From: Pseudomonadota bacterium
Lineage (GTDB): Bacteria; Pseudomonadota; Alphaproteobacteria; Azospirillales; Azospirillaceae
NCBI GenBank assembly: GCA_023411035.1
Contig: JAEYPE010000197.1
Coordinates: forward strand, 10,954 to 74,953
Reading direction: 5' to 3'
Length of the DNA stretch: 64,000 bases
The notes under the pieces were generated by a model. It was not told where the DNA came from and made no database searches. It saw nothing but the letters and a program-made list of their open reading frames with translations. The first letter of the stretch is position 1. Each line of letters starts with the position of its first letter. The translations under genes and the position numbers were made by a program. This document shows positions 19,697 through 28,767 of the stretch, one piece after another.

Positions 19697-21538
19697 ATGG
19701 CAAAGCTCGTGGCTGTGACCGCCTGCCCGACGGGCATCGCCCACACCGTCATGGCGGCCGAGGCGCTGCGCCGCACCGCCGCGCTGATGGGGCATTCCAT
19801 CGCGGTGGAAACCCAGGGCTCCAACGGCGTTCAGACGCCGTTGTCCGACGCGACCGTCGCGGAGGCCGACGCGGTGATCCTGGCCGCGGACATCGCCGTG
19901 GACGATTCCCGCTTCGCCGGAAAGCCGGTCCTGCGCACATCGACCGCCGCCGCCATCCGCGACACCGCATCGGTGATCGGCAGCGCCCTGGCGCATGTTC
20001 CCGGCGCGCAGCCCGAGGCCCCCGCCGCTGAACCGGCCCCGGCTCCGAAGCCGGCCCCCGCGGCTGTGCGCAGCCCCGGCCTGCTGGTCGCCATCACGGC
20101 CTGCCCGACGGGCATCGCCCACACCTTCATGGCCGCGGAGGCGCTGAAGCAGGCCGCCCAGGCCAAGGGCTACCGCATCAAGGTCGAAACCCAGGGCTCC
20201 GTCGGCGCGAAGAATGCCCTCACGGCGGAGGAGATCGCGGAGGCCGAGGCCGTCATCGTCGGCGCCGACACCCACGTCGCCACCGACCGCTTCGCCGGCA
20301 AGCGCCTGCTGAAGACTTCCGTGGGGGAGGCGCTGAAGCAGCCCGCCCGCGTGATCGACGAGGCGCTCGCCCTGCCGGTCCCCGCACCGGGAGACGCCGC
20401 CGCCCCCGCCTACGCCGGGGAGGTGGCGGGCGCCAAGGCCCGCCAGAAGGAGGCGCAGTCCGGTCCCTACAAGCATCTGCTGACCGGCGTGTCCTTCATG
20501 CTGCCCTTCGTGGTGGCCGGCGGCCTGATCATCGCCCTGTCCTTCGTCTTCGGCATCGAGGCGTACAAGGAACCGGGCACCCTGCCGGCGGCGCTGATGC
20601 AGATCGGCGGGGAGGCGGCTTTCGGGCTGATGGTGCCGGTGCTGGCGGGCTACATCGCCTATTCCATCGCCGACCGTCCCGGCCTCGCCCCCGGCTTCAT
20701 CGGCGGCATGCTGGCCGCCAAGATCGGGTCCGGCTTCCTGGGCGGCATCGTGGCAGGCTTCCTGGCCGGCTACATCGCCCGCTGGCTGCGCGACACCATC
20801 CGGCTGCCGCAGAATCTGGAGGGGCTGAAGCCGGTGCTCATCATCCCGCTTCTGGGCACGCTGGCGGTCGGGTTGCTGATGGTCTACGTCATCGGCACGC
20901 CGGTGGCGGCGATCATGAACGGGCTGACGGCCTTTCTCCAGGGCATGACCGGGGCCAACGCGGTGGCGCTCGGCGCGCTGCTGGGCGCCATGATGGCGCT
21001 GGACATGGGGGGGCCGGTCAACAAGGCGGCCTACACCTTCGCGGTGGGGCTGCTGGCCTCCAGCACCTTTACGCCGATGGCCGCGGTGATGGCGGCGGGC
21101 ATGACGCCGCCGCTCGGGCTGTCGCTCGCCACCATGATCGTGCCGGGCCGCTTCACCATGCAGGAGCGGGAGGCGGGCAAGGCCGCGGGCGTGCTCGGCC
21201 TCGCCTTCATTACGGAGGGGGCGATCCCCTTCGCGGCCAAGGACCCGCTGCGCGTCATCCCCGCGGCCATGGCCGGATCGGCGGTGGCCGGCGCCTTGTC
21301 CATGTGGTTCGGCTGCGGCCTGCGGGCGCCGCACGGCGGCGTCTTCGTTCTGGCGATCCCCAACGCGGTGGCGCCGCTCGGCCCCTACGTCCTGGCCATT
21401 GTCGCCGGGACCGTCGTCACGACGCTGGCCCTGATGGTGCTGAAGCGCCGGGTGGACGAGGACCCCGCGGCGGCGCCGACCCTGAACACCGCGGCCCCCA
21501 CCTCGACCGGAGCCGCACCCAGCGGGGCAGGGCGCTGA
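19697..21538 (+). CDS. fruA: fructose-specific PTS permease EIIB'-EIIB-EIIC
   Basis: A 613-residue membrane protein. Two EIIB domains lie in tandem (1-100 and 128-228), joined by an Ala/Pro linker. Both carry the ACPTGIAHT phospho-cysteine motif (C10 and C136), whereas in the well-studied enterobacterial FruA the first domain is degenerate. The C-terminal EIIC part (about 250-590) has multiple membrane helices and the LDMGGPVNKAAYTF and FITEGAIPFA signatures. It imports fructose and phosphorylates it at C1. GGAGGGGAAACGAC precedes the ATG, 28 bp after fruK. A short polar tail follows the last helix. Confidence 0.95.
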   Translation: MAKLVAVTACPTGIAHTVMAAEALRRTAALMGHSIAVETQGSNGVQTPLSDATVAEADAVILAADIAVDDSRFAGKPVLRTSTAAAIRDTASVIGSALAHVPGAQPEAPAAEPAPAPKPAPAAVRSPGLLVAITACPTGIAHTFMAAEALKQAAQAKGYRIKVETQGSVGAKNALTAEEIAEAEAVIVGADTHVATDRFAGKRLLKTSVGEALKQPARVIDEALALPVPAPGDAAAPAYAGEVAGAKARQKEAQSGPYKHLLTGVSFMLPFVVAGGLIIALSFVFGIEAYKEPGTLPAALMQIGGEAAFGLMVPVLAGYIAYSIADRPGLAPGFIGGMLAAKIGSGFLGGIVAGFLAGYIARWLRDTIRLPQNLEGLKPVLIIPLLGTLAVGLLMVYVIGTPVAAIMNGLTAFLQGMTGANAVALGALLGAMMALDMGGPVNKAAYTFAVGLLASSTFTPMAAVMAAGMTPPLGLSLATMIVPGRFTMQEREAGKAAGVLGLAFITEGAIPFAAKDPLRVIPAAMAGSAVAGALSMWFGCGLRAPHGGVFVLAIPNAVAPLGPYVLAIVAGTVVTTLALMVLKRRVDEDPAAAPTLNTAAPTSTGAAPSGAGR

Positions 21539-21646
21539 AGGGGGGAACCGCCTGGACGCTTGCCCCGTGGCACACGTTGCAGTGTGTGGCCTGCGACCTC
21601 ACCGCGCCGAGTGACGGAGCGAACCCCCGACGACGGTAAGCAAAAG

Positions 21647-21668
21647 CACTGAGACAGTGGGTGTCTTT
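21647..21668 (+). terminator. possible terminator of the fru operon
   Basis: CACTG-aga-CAGTG (21647-21659) is followed by GGTGTCTTTT. The stem is only five pairs and the T run short, so this is a weak candidate. Confidence 0.3.
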
Positions 21669-21721
21669 TGGGGATCGCTTTCTGGTCATGGCTGCGGCAT
21701 TAAAATCCCATAAGGCATCTT

Positions 21722-23170
21722 ATGGAAAATATTGAATCCAGGCGCTTGGCCCGCGTGTTCGGCGGGCGCAGCCGCCCGCTGCTGCTTGGGGCGGTCAAGA
21801 GCAACATCGGCCACGCCGACACCGCCGCCGGGGTGGCGGGCCTCATCAAGACGGTGCTGGCGCTGCACCATGGGGTGCTTCCGCCGACCCTGCACGCCCG
21901 GGCCCTCAACCCGCGCATCGACTTCGCCGCCGGACCCTTCTCCATGGTGACGGAGGCCCAGCCCTGGCCCGCGGGCGACGGCCCGCGGCGGGCCGGGGTC
22001 AGCGCCTTCGGCATCGGCGGCACCAACGCCCATGTTGTGCTGGAGCAGGCCCTGCCCGCTCCCACCGGCCCCCCTGCGGACAGCCCCCACCTTCTGCTGC
22101 TGTCGGCCCGCAGCGACACGGCCCTGGAACGCGCCGCGGAAGCCCTGTCGGCTCATCTGGCGGCCCACCCCGCCCTGCCGCTGGCCGACGTGGCGCACAC
22201 GCTGCGGGTGGGTCGCACGATCTTCGCCCACCGGGCGGCCCTGGTGGCGCGGGACGCGGAGGAAGCGGCGCGCGGCCTGTCCGCACCCGCCCTGATCCGC
22301 GCCACGGCCCCCGCGCAACCCCCGGCGGTGGCCTTCCTCTTCCCCGGACAGGGCAGCCGGTTCCCGCGCATGGGCGAAGCGCTGTACCGCAGCAGCCCCG
22401 CCTACCGCGAGGCGCTGGACCGCTGCCCCACCGGGCTGGAGCCGCACATCGGCGCCGACCTGCTCGACCTGCTCCACGGCCCCGAAGACCGGGCCGCCGA
22501 CGCCGACGCCCTGCGCCGCACCGCCCTGACGCAGCCGGCGCTGTTCGCCGTGGGCTACGCCACCGCCCACCATTGGCTCGCCCAAGGGGTGGAGCCGGCG
22601 GCCATGCTGGGGCACAGCGTGGGCGAATATGTCGCCGCCTGTCTGGCCGGGGTCCTCACGCTGGACGACGCCCTGGCCCTGGTGACGGAGCGCGGGCGGC
22701 TGGTGGATTCACTGCCCGCCAGGGCCATGCTGGCCCTGCCGCTGGCGGAGGACGAGGCGGCGGCCCTCCTGACGGGCACCGGCCTGTCGATCGCCGCCGT
22801 CAACGGTCCCCGTCAGGTGGTGGCCGCCGGGCCGATCCCGGCTGTCACCGAGCTTGAGCGCGCGCTGGACGCCCGTGGCGTGCGCTGCCGGCGGCTGGAA
22901 ACCTCCCACGCCTTCCATTCGGCCATGCTCGACCCGGTGGTGCCGCTGTTCGCGCAGCGGGTGGCGGCGTTGACCCTGCGCGACGGCAGCGCCGGGCTGC
23001 TGCTGGAGGCCGGGCCGGGACACATGCTGTGCGGTCTGGCCCGTGGCGCCGGATGGGACCGGCCCGCCGTCACGCGGGTCCTGGGCGGCGACGCCCTGCT
23101 GGTGGACGTGGAAGGGCACGGGCGCGACGCCCCGGTGCCGGGGGTGGACCTGACCCGCACGGTGGGCTGA
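21722..23170 (+). pseudogene. PKS/NRPS remnant, part 1: ketosynthase C-end, acyltransferase, E-domain start
   Basis: An open frame of 482 codons that begins abruptly inside a ketosynthase. It keeps the last third (LARVFGG, VKSNIGHADTAAG, SAFGIGGTNAHVV) but has lost the active-site cysteine and first histidine region. An acyltransferase follows with FPGQGSRFPRMG, GHSVGEYVAA and the malonyl-type ETSHAFHS. It jumps from TLRDG straight to LLLEAGPGHML, so the C-terminal part is internally deleted. It then fuses to an NRPS epimerisation/condensation-type segment (LLVDVEGHGRD, TRTVG) and stops at TGA 23168-23170, where a conserved Trp is expected. AAGG lies six bases before the ATG, so it may still be translated, but it cannot work as a synthase. 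Confidence 0.85.
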
Positions 23171-24386
23171 TTCACCACCATCGCCCCGGTGGTGCTGCCG
23201 GTTTCCGCCTCCCCCATGCGGACCCTGGCGGCGGCGAAGGCGGCGGTGGCGGCCCTGCCGGGGCGGGGATTCTCCTATGGAGCCCTGCGCGCCATGAACC
23301 CGAGCGTGGGTGCCGCGCTGGCGGCGCTGGAACCGGCAGAGGTCGTGTTCAACTACCACGGCCAATGGGACCAGTCCTGGCCCACGGCCTTGCCGGTGCG
23401 CCCGGCGGCGGAATCCGAAGGCCCCGGCTTCGCCCCTACCACGCCGCGTCCCTACCGGCTGGAGGTCACCGCTCTGGTGATGGACGGCCGGTTGCGCATG
23501 GACTGGACCTACGACCCGCGCCAGACGGACCCGGCGCTGGTGGAGCGGCTGGCCGACGCCTTCGCCACGGCGCTGACCGCCCTGCTGGACGAGGAGGCGC
23601 CCCACCGGCTGGCGCCGCAGCAGGCGGCGATGCTGGCCCACGCCTCGGCCCGCCCGGACAGCGAAGCCTATGCTGTGCAGCTTGCCGCCACCCTGCCGGA
23701 CGGGCTGGACGTGGACGCTTTCCAGGGCGCGGTGGGCCGGGCGCTGTCCCGCCACGCGGCCCTTCGCGCCGCCTTCGTCATCGGAGCGGACGGCATGCCG
23801 GAACAGCACTTTTCCGACCGGGTTCAGGCGCTCTGGCGTCTGGAGGATTGGAGCGCCCTGGACCCCGCCGCGGCGGACGCCCGCTTCGCCGCGTGGCGGG
23901 AGCAGGACCGCCATGCCGGCTTCGACCCGGCGGCGGCGCCCTGGCCGGCTTCGCCCGCCGCCACCGGCTGACCGTGCCCGTTCTGGTCATGGGGGCCTGG
24001 GCGCTGGTGCTGGGGCGGCGCTGCGGAAGCGACGAGGTGGTGTTCGGCGTGACCTCGGCCCTGCGTCCGCCTGAACTGCCGGGGGTTGAGCGCATGATCG
24101 GTCCGCTCATCAACACCCTGCCCCTGCGGGTCGCCCGGCCCGCTGCCCCTGCCGGACTGGTTGGCCAAGGTGCAGCGGCGGCGCGCGGCGCAGACGGCGC
24201 ACGCCCATCTGCCGCTGGCCGCCGTGGCCGAGGCCGCCGGGCTGCCGATACCCTTCGCCACGACCCTGCGCGTGCAGACCTACCCCGCCGGCAAGGACGA
24301 GGGCGGCCTGAGCTTCGCCGGCGCGGACGAGCGCACCCGCCTGCGCATCGCGGAGAAGCTCCATTCGCTGGACCTGATGTGGCTGA
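23171..24386 (+). pseudogene. PKS/NRPS remnant, part 2: E-domain end and broken condensation domain
   Basis: It continues in the same frame directly after the TGA with FTTIAPVVLPV, GFSYGALRAMNP and FNYHGQWDQSW, the closing motifs of an NRPS epimerisation-type domain. A condensation-domain N-terminus follows (LAPQQAAMLAHA, RHAALRAAFV). Near 23943 the frame switches and the text resumes in the second half of a condensation domain (LTVPVLVMGAWALVLGRR, MIGPLINTLPLRV). The HHxxxDG catalytic centre is missing altogether. A second frame change near 24140 leads to LPDWLAKVQRRRAAQ. No adenylation or carrier domain remains. Several deletions and at least two frameshifts make this a dead gene. Confidence 0.85.
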
Positions 24387-25320
24387 ACCAGATGTGGACA
24401 GCACCACCGTCTACAACCGGCTGACCCAGCAGACGGCGGTGATCTCCGACGCGGCGGGGGCGCTGGCGGCGTCGCTGCAATCGGCGGCCCTGGTGGTGTT
24501 CACCGCCATCTACTGGCCAGCGTGTCGATTCCGGCCTTCGTCATGGCGGTGCTGGTGATCGGCGGCGGGCTGCTCGCCTATTTCCGCCGTTCCGCCGAGG
24601 TGAACGTCCGCATGCGCGAGGCGTCGGCCCATGAAATGGCCTTCTTCGACAGCATCGGAGACCTGATCGGCGGTTTCAAGGAGTTGAAGCTGAACCAGGG
24701 CCGCAGCAACGCCCTGATGGCCCGCATCGCCGAGGCAACCACCGCCGTGCGGAGCCTGCGCATCCGCACCGCCGACCTGTTCAACGCCAACTACATCTTC
24801 GCCTACAGCCTGTTCTACGCGCTGCTCGGCGTGCTGGTCTTCATCGGGCCGCAATATCAGCACGGGGATCAGCCGGGGGCCGAGGCCGACATCATGCGGC
24901 TGACGTCCATCGTGCTGTTCGTGATCGGCCCCACCTTCACCGTGGTGGCCGGCATCCCCGCCTGGGCCAAGGCGACGCTCGCCGCCGGTGACATCCACGG
25001 GCTGGAAGCCGAGTCGGACCGTCTGGCGCGGCATCCCCAGCCGGCTGCGCCGCCGGCCCCCGCCCCGGCCTTCTCCATCATCGAACTGCGCGGCGTGGAT
25101 TTCCGGTACCGCGGCAGCGCGGAAAAGTTCGAGGTCGGCCCGCTGGACCTGACGGTGGAGCGCGGCGAGATCCTGTTCATCGCTTCCCGACCTGAAGCGC
25201 CAGGGCAAGACGGTGATCGCCGTCACCCACGACGAGCATTTCCTGCACCACGCCGACCGGCTGGTGAAGATGGAATACGGACGGATCGAGCCCTATCACC
25301 TGTATCACTATGCCGATTGA
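24387..25320 (+). pseudogene. remnant of a cyclic-peptide-type ABC exporter (SyrD/PvdE-like)
   Basis: The fragment reads DSTTVYNRLTQQTAVISDA in one frame, shifts by one base near 24512 (ATCTACTGGCC, where ATCTACCTGGCC would keep the frame) and continues as IPAFVMAVLVIGGGLLAYF, AFFDSIGDLIGGFKELKLN and FIGPQY. These are the membrane helices of the exporter family that travels with lipopeptide and siderophore synthetases. The ATPase starts (FSIIELRGVDFRYRG, VERGEILFI) but jumps near 25186 to LKRQGKTVIAVTHDEHF, the segment after Walker B. Walker A, the signature motif and Walker B are therefore all gone. It ends in EPYHLYHYAD at 25320. It is the natural partner of the synthetase remnants upstream. 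Confidence 0.85.
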
Positions 25321-25441
25321 AACCGGCAGTTTTCACGCTAAAGAATTGTACAATCTTCCGTGGCGGCCCTTCATTTCCCGCAACATGGCTCCCCTTCCGG
25401 AATGCGGCGTGCTAGGTTTCCATCCGGTCTGTTGAAGGCCC

Positions 25442-25467
25442 CATGACCGAACCGCATGACCGAACCG
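25442..25467. repeat. 13-bp exact tandem duplication upstream of cysE
   Basis: catgaccgaaccg occurs at 25442-25454 and 25455-25467, about 40-60 bp before the cysE start codon. Confidence 0.9.
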
Positions 25468-25504
25468 GCGACCGGGCCGGTCGGGAACACCAGGACATCC
25501 AGCG

Positions 25505-26359
25505 ATGAACCACATCGTCTCCCCTTGCCAGCAGGAACAGGACCGCCCGGAATCCGCCCTTCTGGAAGGCGTGGACGGCATGTGGGCGATGCTGCGCGCC
25601 GAGGCGGAGAGCGTCGTCGTCAAGGAACCGTGGCTGCGCCCCTTCATCGACACCGCCATCCTGCTGCACCACGACTTTCCATCGGCTCTGGGCAGCATTC
25701 TGGCGCGCAAGCTGGGCGATTCCTACATCTCCGCGGACCAGCTTGCGATGCTGGTGCGCTCGGCGGTCACCGACGCGCCCTGCATCGTGGAGGAAGCCTG
25801 CTCCGACCTTCAGGCCATCTGCACGCGCGACCCGGCGGCGGACAACTGCCTGACGCCGTTCCTCTATTACAAGGGCTTCCACGCGCTGGAATGGCACCGC
25901 ATCGGCCATTGGCTGTGGCGGCACGACCGGCGCGACCTCGCCCATTTCCTGCAAAGCCGGGTGTCGGAGGTGTTCGCGGTGGACATCCATCCGGCGGTTC
26001 CGGTCGGGCGCGGCGTCTTCATCGACCACGGCACCGGCGTGGTGATCGGCGAGACCGCGGTGGTCGGCAACGACGTGTCGATCCTTCAGGAGGTCACTCT
26101 GGGCGGCACCGGCAAGGAGCATGGCGACCGCCACCCGAAGGTGCGCGACGGCGTTCTGCTGTCCGCCGGGGCCAAGATCCTGGGCAACATCGAGATCGGC
26201 AGCCGCGCCAAGGTCGGCGCCGGCAGCGTGGTGCTGAAGGATGTGCCGCCCTGCGCCACGGTGGTCGGCGTTCCGGCGCGGATCGTCGGCTGGTGCCGCG
26301 ACACGGTGCCGGCGCTCGCCATGGACCAGACGGTGCCGGAACCGGAATACCACATCTGA
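25505..26359 (+). CDS. cysE: serine O-acetyltransferase
   Basis: A 284-residue enzyme that acetylates L-serine from acetyl-CoA, the first step of cysteine synthesis. The N-terminal helical domain (1-140) includes LARKLGD and the LYYKGFHALEWHRIGHWLW segment. The C-terminal left-handed beta-helix has hexapeptide repeats and the catalytic DIHPAVPVGRG and IDHGTGVVIGE motifs, followed by LGGTGKEHGDRHPKV and GVPARIVG. The C-terminus is short (EPEYHI) and ends in isoleucine, as in CysE proteins that dock CysK. It is monocistronic and converges on a LysR gene with only six bases between stops. Confidence 0.95.
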   Translation: MNHIVSPCQQEQDRPESALLEGVDGMWAMLRAEAESVVVKEPWLRPFIDTAILLHHDFPSALGSILARKLGDSYISADQLAMLVRSAVTDAPCIVEEACSDLQAICTRDPAADNCLTPFLYYKGFHALEWHRIGHWLWRHDRRDLAHFLQSRVSEVFAVDIHPAVPVGRGVFIDHGTGVVIGETAVVGNDVSILQEVTLGGTGKEHGDRHPKVRDGVLLSAGAKILGNIEIGSRAKVGAGSVVLKDVPPCATVVGVPARIVGWCRDTVPALAMDQTVPEPEYHI

Positions 26360-26365
26360 CCGGGT

Positions 26366-27298
26366 TCAGGCCGTCCGGCCCGGATTGACGCGGAACTCCG
26401 GCGCCGTCATCTCCTCCCGCGTGAGCGCGATGAACAGGTCCACCACCGGGCTCTTGGAGCGGTTGGCGTCGTAGGCCACCTGGAACGGCGCCTGATAGGA
26501 CAGCACCTTGGGCAGCAGCGCCCGCAACCGCCCCGCCTTGACGTAGGGTGCGGCGTAATGGTCCGGCAGATAGCCGAGATAGGCCCCGGACAGGATCAGC
26601 CGCGCCGCCCCTTCCATGTCGCTGACCGTCGCCTTGGGCGTCGAGACGGCGAAGATCTTCAGGTCGCGCGCGCCCCAATAGCTGCGGGCCACCAGCCGGT
26701 AGCGGCGGATCTCGTCCAGGTCGATGGCCTCGTCCGGCTGGGCGAACAGCGGGTGCCCGTCCGCCGCGTAGAAGTGGATCGTCTCGCTGTAGAGATCCTG
26801 ATAGGACAGGCTGGGCACGATGCGCGGAAAGCTGGCGATGGCCAACTGAAGCTGCCCGCCGATGACGTCGCGCAGAAGCTCGTTCGGCGGGCGGACGTTG
26901 ATGACCAGCGACACTTCCGGCGCCGCCTCCGTGAAGCGGGCGAAGACGCGCTCCAGCGGGGCGCGCGGGTCCGTCAGGGTGTTGTCAACCAGCCCGACCG
27001 CCAGCGTCCCGGTCAGCCGCTCGCGCAGGCCGCGCACCCGCCCGCGGAAGCGCTCCAGCGTGTCGAACACGCGGCGCAGCTCGTCATAGACCGCCTGCCC
27101 CTCCGGTGTAAGCTGGAAGCCCGAGCGGCCCCGCCGGCACAGCCGCAGGCCCAGCCGCGTTTCCAGATCCGCGAAATGGGTGGAGATGGTGGACAGCGAC
27201 AGGTTCAGTTCGCTCTGCGCCGCACTGAATCCACCCGCCTCGACGATGGTCATGAACAACCGCAGCAGGCGCAGATCAACGGTTTCAAGCTGCATCAT
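26366..27298 (-). CDS. LysR-family regulator, divergent from the polyamine-type ABC operon
   Basis: A 310-residue LysR-type protein. ATG 27298 has GGAGG eight bases upstream; a GTG two codons earlier is possible. Residues 5-65 form the winged helix-turn-helix (LRLLRLFMTIVEAGGFSAAQ, LSTISTHFADLETRLG), followed by a type-2 periplasmic-binding effector domain starting at TGTLAVGLVDN. It is transcribed away from the ABC operon that begins at 27494, the usual arrangement for a LysR activator of a catabolic operon. A perfect 20-bp dyad in the gap is the likely operator. The effector may be a guanidino or polyamine compound, judged from the operon. Confidence 0.9.
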   Translation of the reverse strand: MMQLETVDLRLLRLFMTIVEAGGFSAAQSELNLSLSTISTHFADLETRLGLRLCRRGRSGFQLTPEGQAVYDELRRVFDTLERFRGRVRGLRERLTGTLAVGLVDNTLTDPRAPLERVFARFTEAAPEVSLVINVRPPNELLRDVIGGQLQLAIASFPRIVPSLSYQDLYSETIHFYAADGHPLFAQPDEAIDLDEIRRYRLVARSYWGARDLKIFAVSTPKATVSDMEGAARLILSGAYLGYLPDHYAAPYVKAGRLRALLPKVLSYQAPFQVAYDANRSKSPVVDLFIALTREEMTAPEFRVNPGRTA

Positions 27299-27360
27299 GG
27301 TCACGGCCTCCGCCCTTCCCTGCCCCGACAGCTCCGTCCGGCGGGTTCCGCGCCCCCGAT

Positions 27361-27380
27361 ACTTCGACTCCGGTCGAAGT
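27361..27380. promoter_or_regulatory. perfect 20-bp dyad, likely LysR operator
   Basis: ACTTCGAC-tccg-GTCGAAGT lies between the divergent LysR gene (start 27298) and the ABC operon (start 27494). Symmetry, length and position fit a LysR binding site. The particular protein-site pairing is inferred. Confidence 0.55.
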
Positions 27381-27493
27381 AAGATACAAAACTTTCTGAT
27401 TTTCGGGCAACGGCGGCGGGGGTCTAATGGTACCAGGCTACACTGTCAGCCTCACGAACAGATAATGCTCGTCCGCAAGGAAAGGTCGAATCC

Positions 27494-28612
27494 ATGAACG
27501 AGACGACGGGTAAACAGGGAACTCACGTCACGATGGCGGGCGTCAGCCGGCGCACCGTTCTGGCCGGTGCTGGGACGCTGGCCGCGGTGGCGGCCATCGG
27601 CTTTCCGAACATCGTCCGCGCCCAGTCGAAGACGCTGAAGGTCGGCGTCTACGGCGGCTATTTCAAAGAGTCCTTCGAAAAGCACATCTTCCCGGAATTC
27701 TCCAAGGCCACCGGCATCGCCGTCGAAGCGGTGGCCGAGCCGACCGGCGAAGCGTGGCTGGTCCAGCTTGAGCAGGCGGCCCGCGCGCGTCAGGCGCCCG
27801 CCGACGTCTCCATGATGTCGCAGGTGGCGATGCTGAAGGGGGCCGCGGCGGAACTGTGGGCGCCCTTCGACCTGTCGAAGATCCCCAACGCGGCCAAGGT
27901 CGTCCCGCACCTCGTCAACAAGTATCCGGACGGCAAGGTCAGCGGCATCGGCGCGGTGTCCTGGTACATCACGCTGGTCACCAACACCAAGAGCTACCCG
28001 CAGGCCCCGGAAAGCTGGGCGGCCCTATGGGACCCGGCGAACAAGGACAAGCTCGGCCTGCTGGCGCTGGTCAGCAACAGCTTCCTTCTGGAAGTCACGG
28101 CGGCGACCTTCTTCGGCGGCACCAAGCATCTGGACAGCGAGCAGGGGCAGCTCGACTGTTTCAAGAAGCTGGCCGAACTGAAGTCCAACGTGAAGCTCTG
28201 GTACCGCGACGAGGCGCAGTTCGAAGCCTCGCTGAAGTCCGGCGAGATTCCGATGGGCCAGTATTACCACGACGTGACCGGCCTCGCCGCGGCCGACGGC
28301 CAGCCGGTGCGCTCCACCTTCCCGAAGGAGGGCGGCATCCTCGATTCGGGAAGCTGGGCGGTCACCCGCGCCTCCAAGGCCGGCGACCTCGCGCATGTCT
28401 TCGTGGACTACATGTGCCAGCCGTCGATCCAGGCCCTGCTGTCGCGCAAGGTCGGCACCGCCCCGACCATCGACCGCAAGCTGACCGACCTGACGGACCA
28501 GGAGTTCGCGTCGGTGTCCTCGGACATCGCGCCGATCATTCCGCGCTACGACCTGTATCAGACCAAGTCCGACTGGCTGAACCAGAAGTGGACGGAAATG
28601 ATCGTCGGGTGA
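27494..28612 (+). CDS. ABC transporter substrate-binding protein, spermidine/putrescine type (Tat-exported)
   Basis: A 372-residue periplasmic binding protein. The N-terminus carries a twin-arginine signal (SRRTVLAGAGTLAAVAAIG, mature start after VRA). The mature protein starts KTLKVGVYGGYFKESFEKHIFPEF, the extracellular solute-binding family 1/PotD-like pattern, and contains VSWYITLVTNTKSYP and SWAALWDP, typical of polyamine-type binders. AAGGAAAGG precedes the ATG. It is the first gene of an operon with ATPase, two permeases, ureohydrolase and amidase, so the ligand is probably a polyamine or guanidino compound such as agmatine or 4-guanidinobutyrate. The ligand itself is not proven by sequence. 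Confidence 0.88.
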   Translation: MNETTGKQGTHVTMAGVSRRTVLAGAGTLAAVAAIGFPNIVRAQSKTLKVGVYGGYFKESFEKHIFPEFSKATGIAVEAVAEPTGEAWLVQLEQAARARQAPADVSMMSQVAMLKGAAAELWAPFDLSKIPNAAKVVPHLVNKYPDGKVSGIGAVSWYITLVTNTKSYPQAPESWAALWDPANKDKLGLLALVSNSFLLEVTAATFFGGTKHLDSEQGQLDCFKKLAELKSNVKLWYRDEAQFEASLKSGEIPMGQYYHDVTGLAAADGQPVRSTFPKEGGILDSGSWAVTRASKAGDLAHVFVDYMCQPSIQALLSRKVGTAPTIDRKLTDLTDQEFASVSSDIAPIIPRYDLYQTKSDWLNQKWTEMIVG

Positions 28613-28619
28613 GCGAGAG

Positions 28620-28728
28620 CCCTTCCCCCCTCTGGGGAGAAGGGTATGTGAGGGGGCGGCTCATTGCAGTGCGTGGACGCCCTGACGGGCGCCCCCTCAA
28701 CCTGACCCTCTCCCCAGAGGGGAAAGGG
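28620..28728. repeat. REP/BIME-like palindromic element, copy A
   Basis: Two hairpins face each other: CCCTTCCCCCC-TCT-GGGGAGAAGGG (28620-28644) and CCCTCTCCCC-AGA-GGGGAAAGGG (28706-28728), each with one mismatch. The two arms are also complementary, so the whole 109 bp can fold as one structure. The same TCT/AGA-looped hairpins occur perfectly at 43975-43997 and 44069-44091. The element fills the gap between the binding-protein and ATPase genes. Confidence 0.85.
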
Positions 28729-28767
28729 GACAAAGCCCGTTGTGAACGACAGTCGAAAAGCCATCCC

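Noticed and set aside
23168..23170. TGA read as selenocysteine in the synthetase fragment
   Set aside because: The position is a conserved Trp in the epimerisation-domain motif, and the surrounding domains are already broken by deletions; nonsense mutation is simpler.
21722..23170. A functional two-domain KS-AT protein
   Set aside because: The ketosynthase lacks its cysteine and first histidine, the acyltransferase has an internal gap, and no carrier domain follows.
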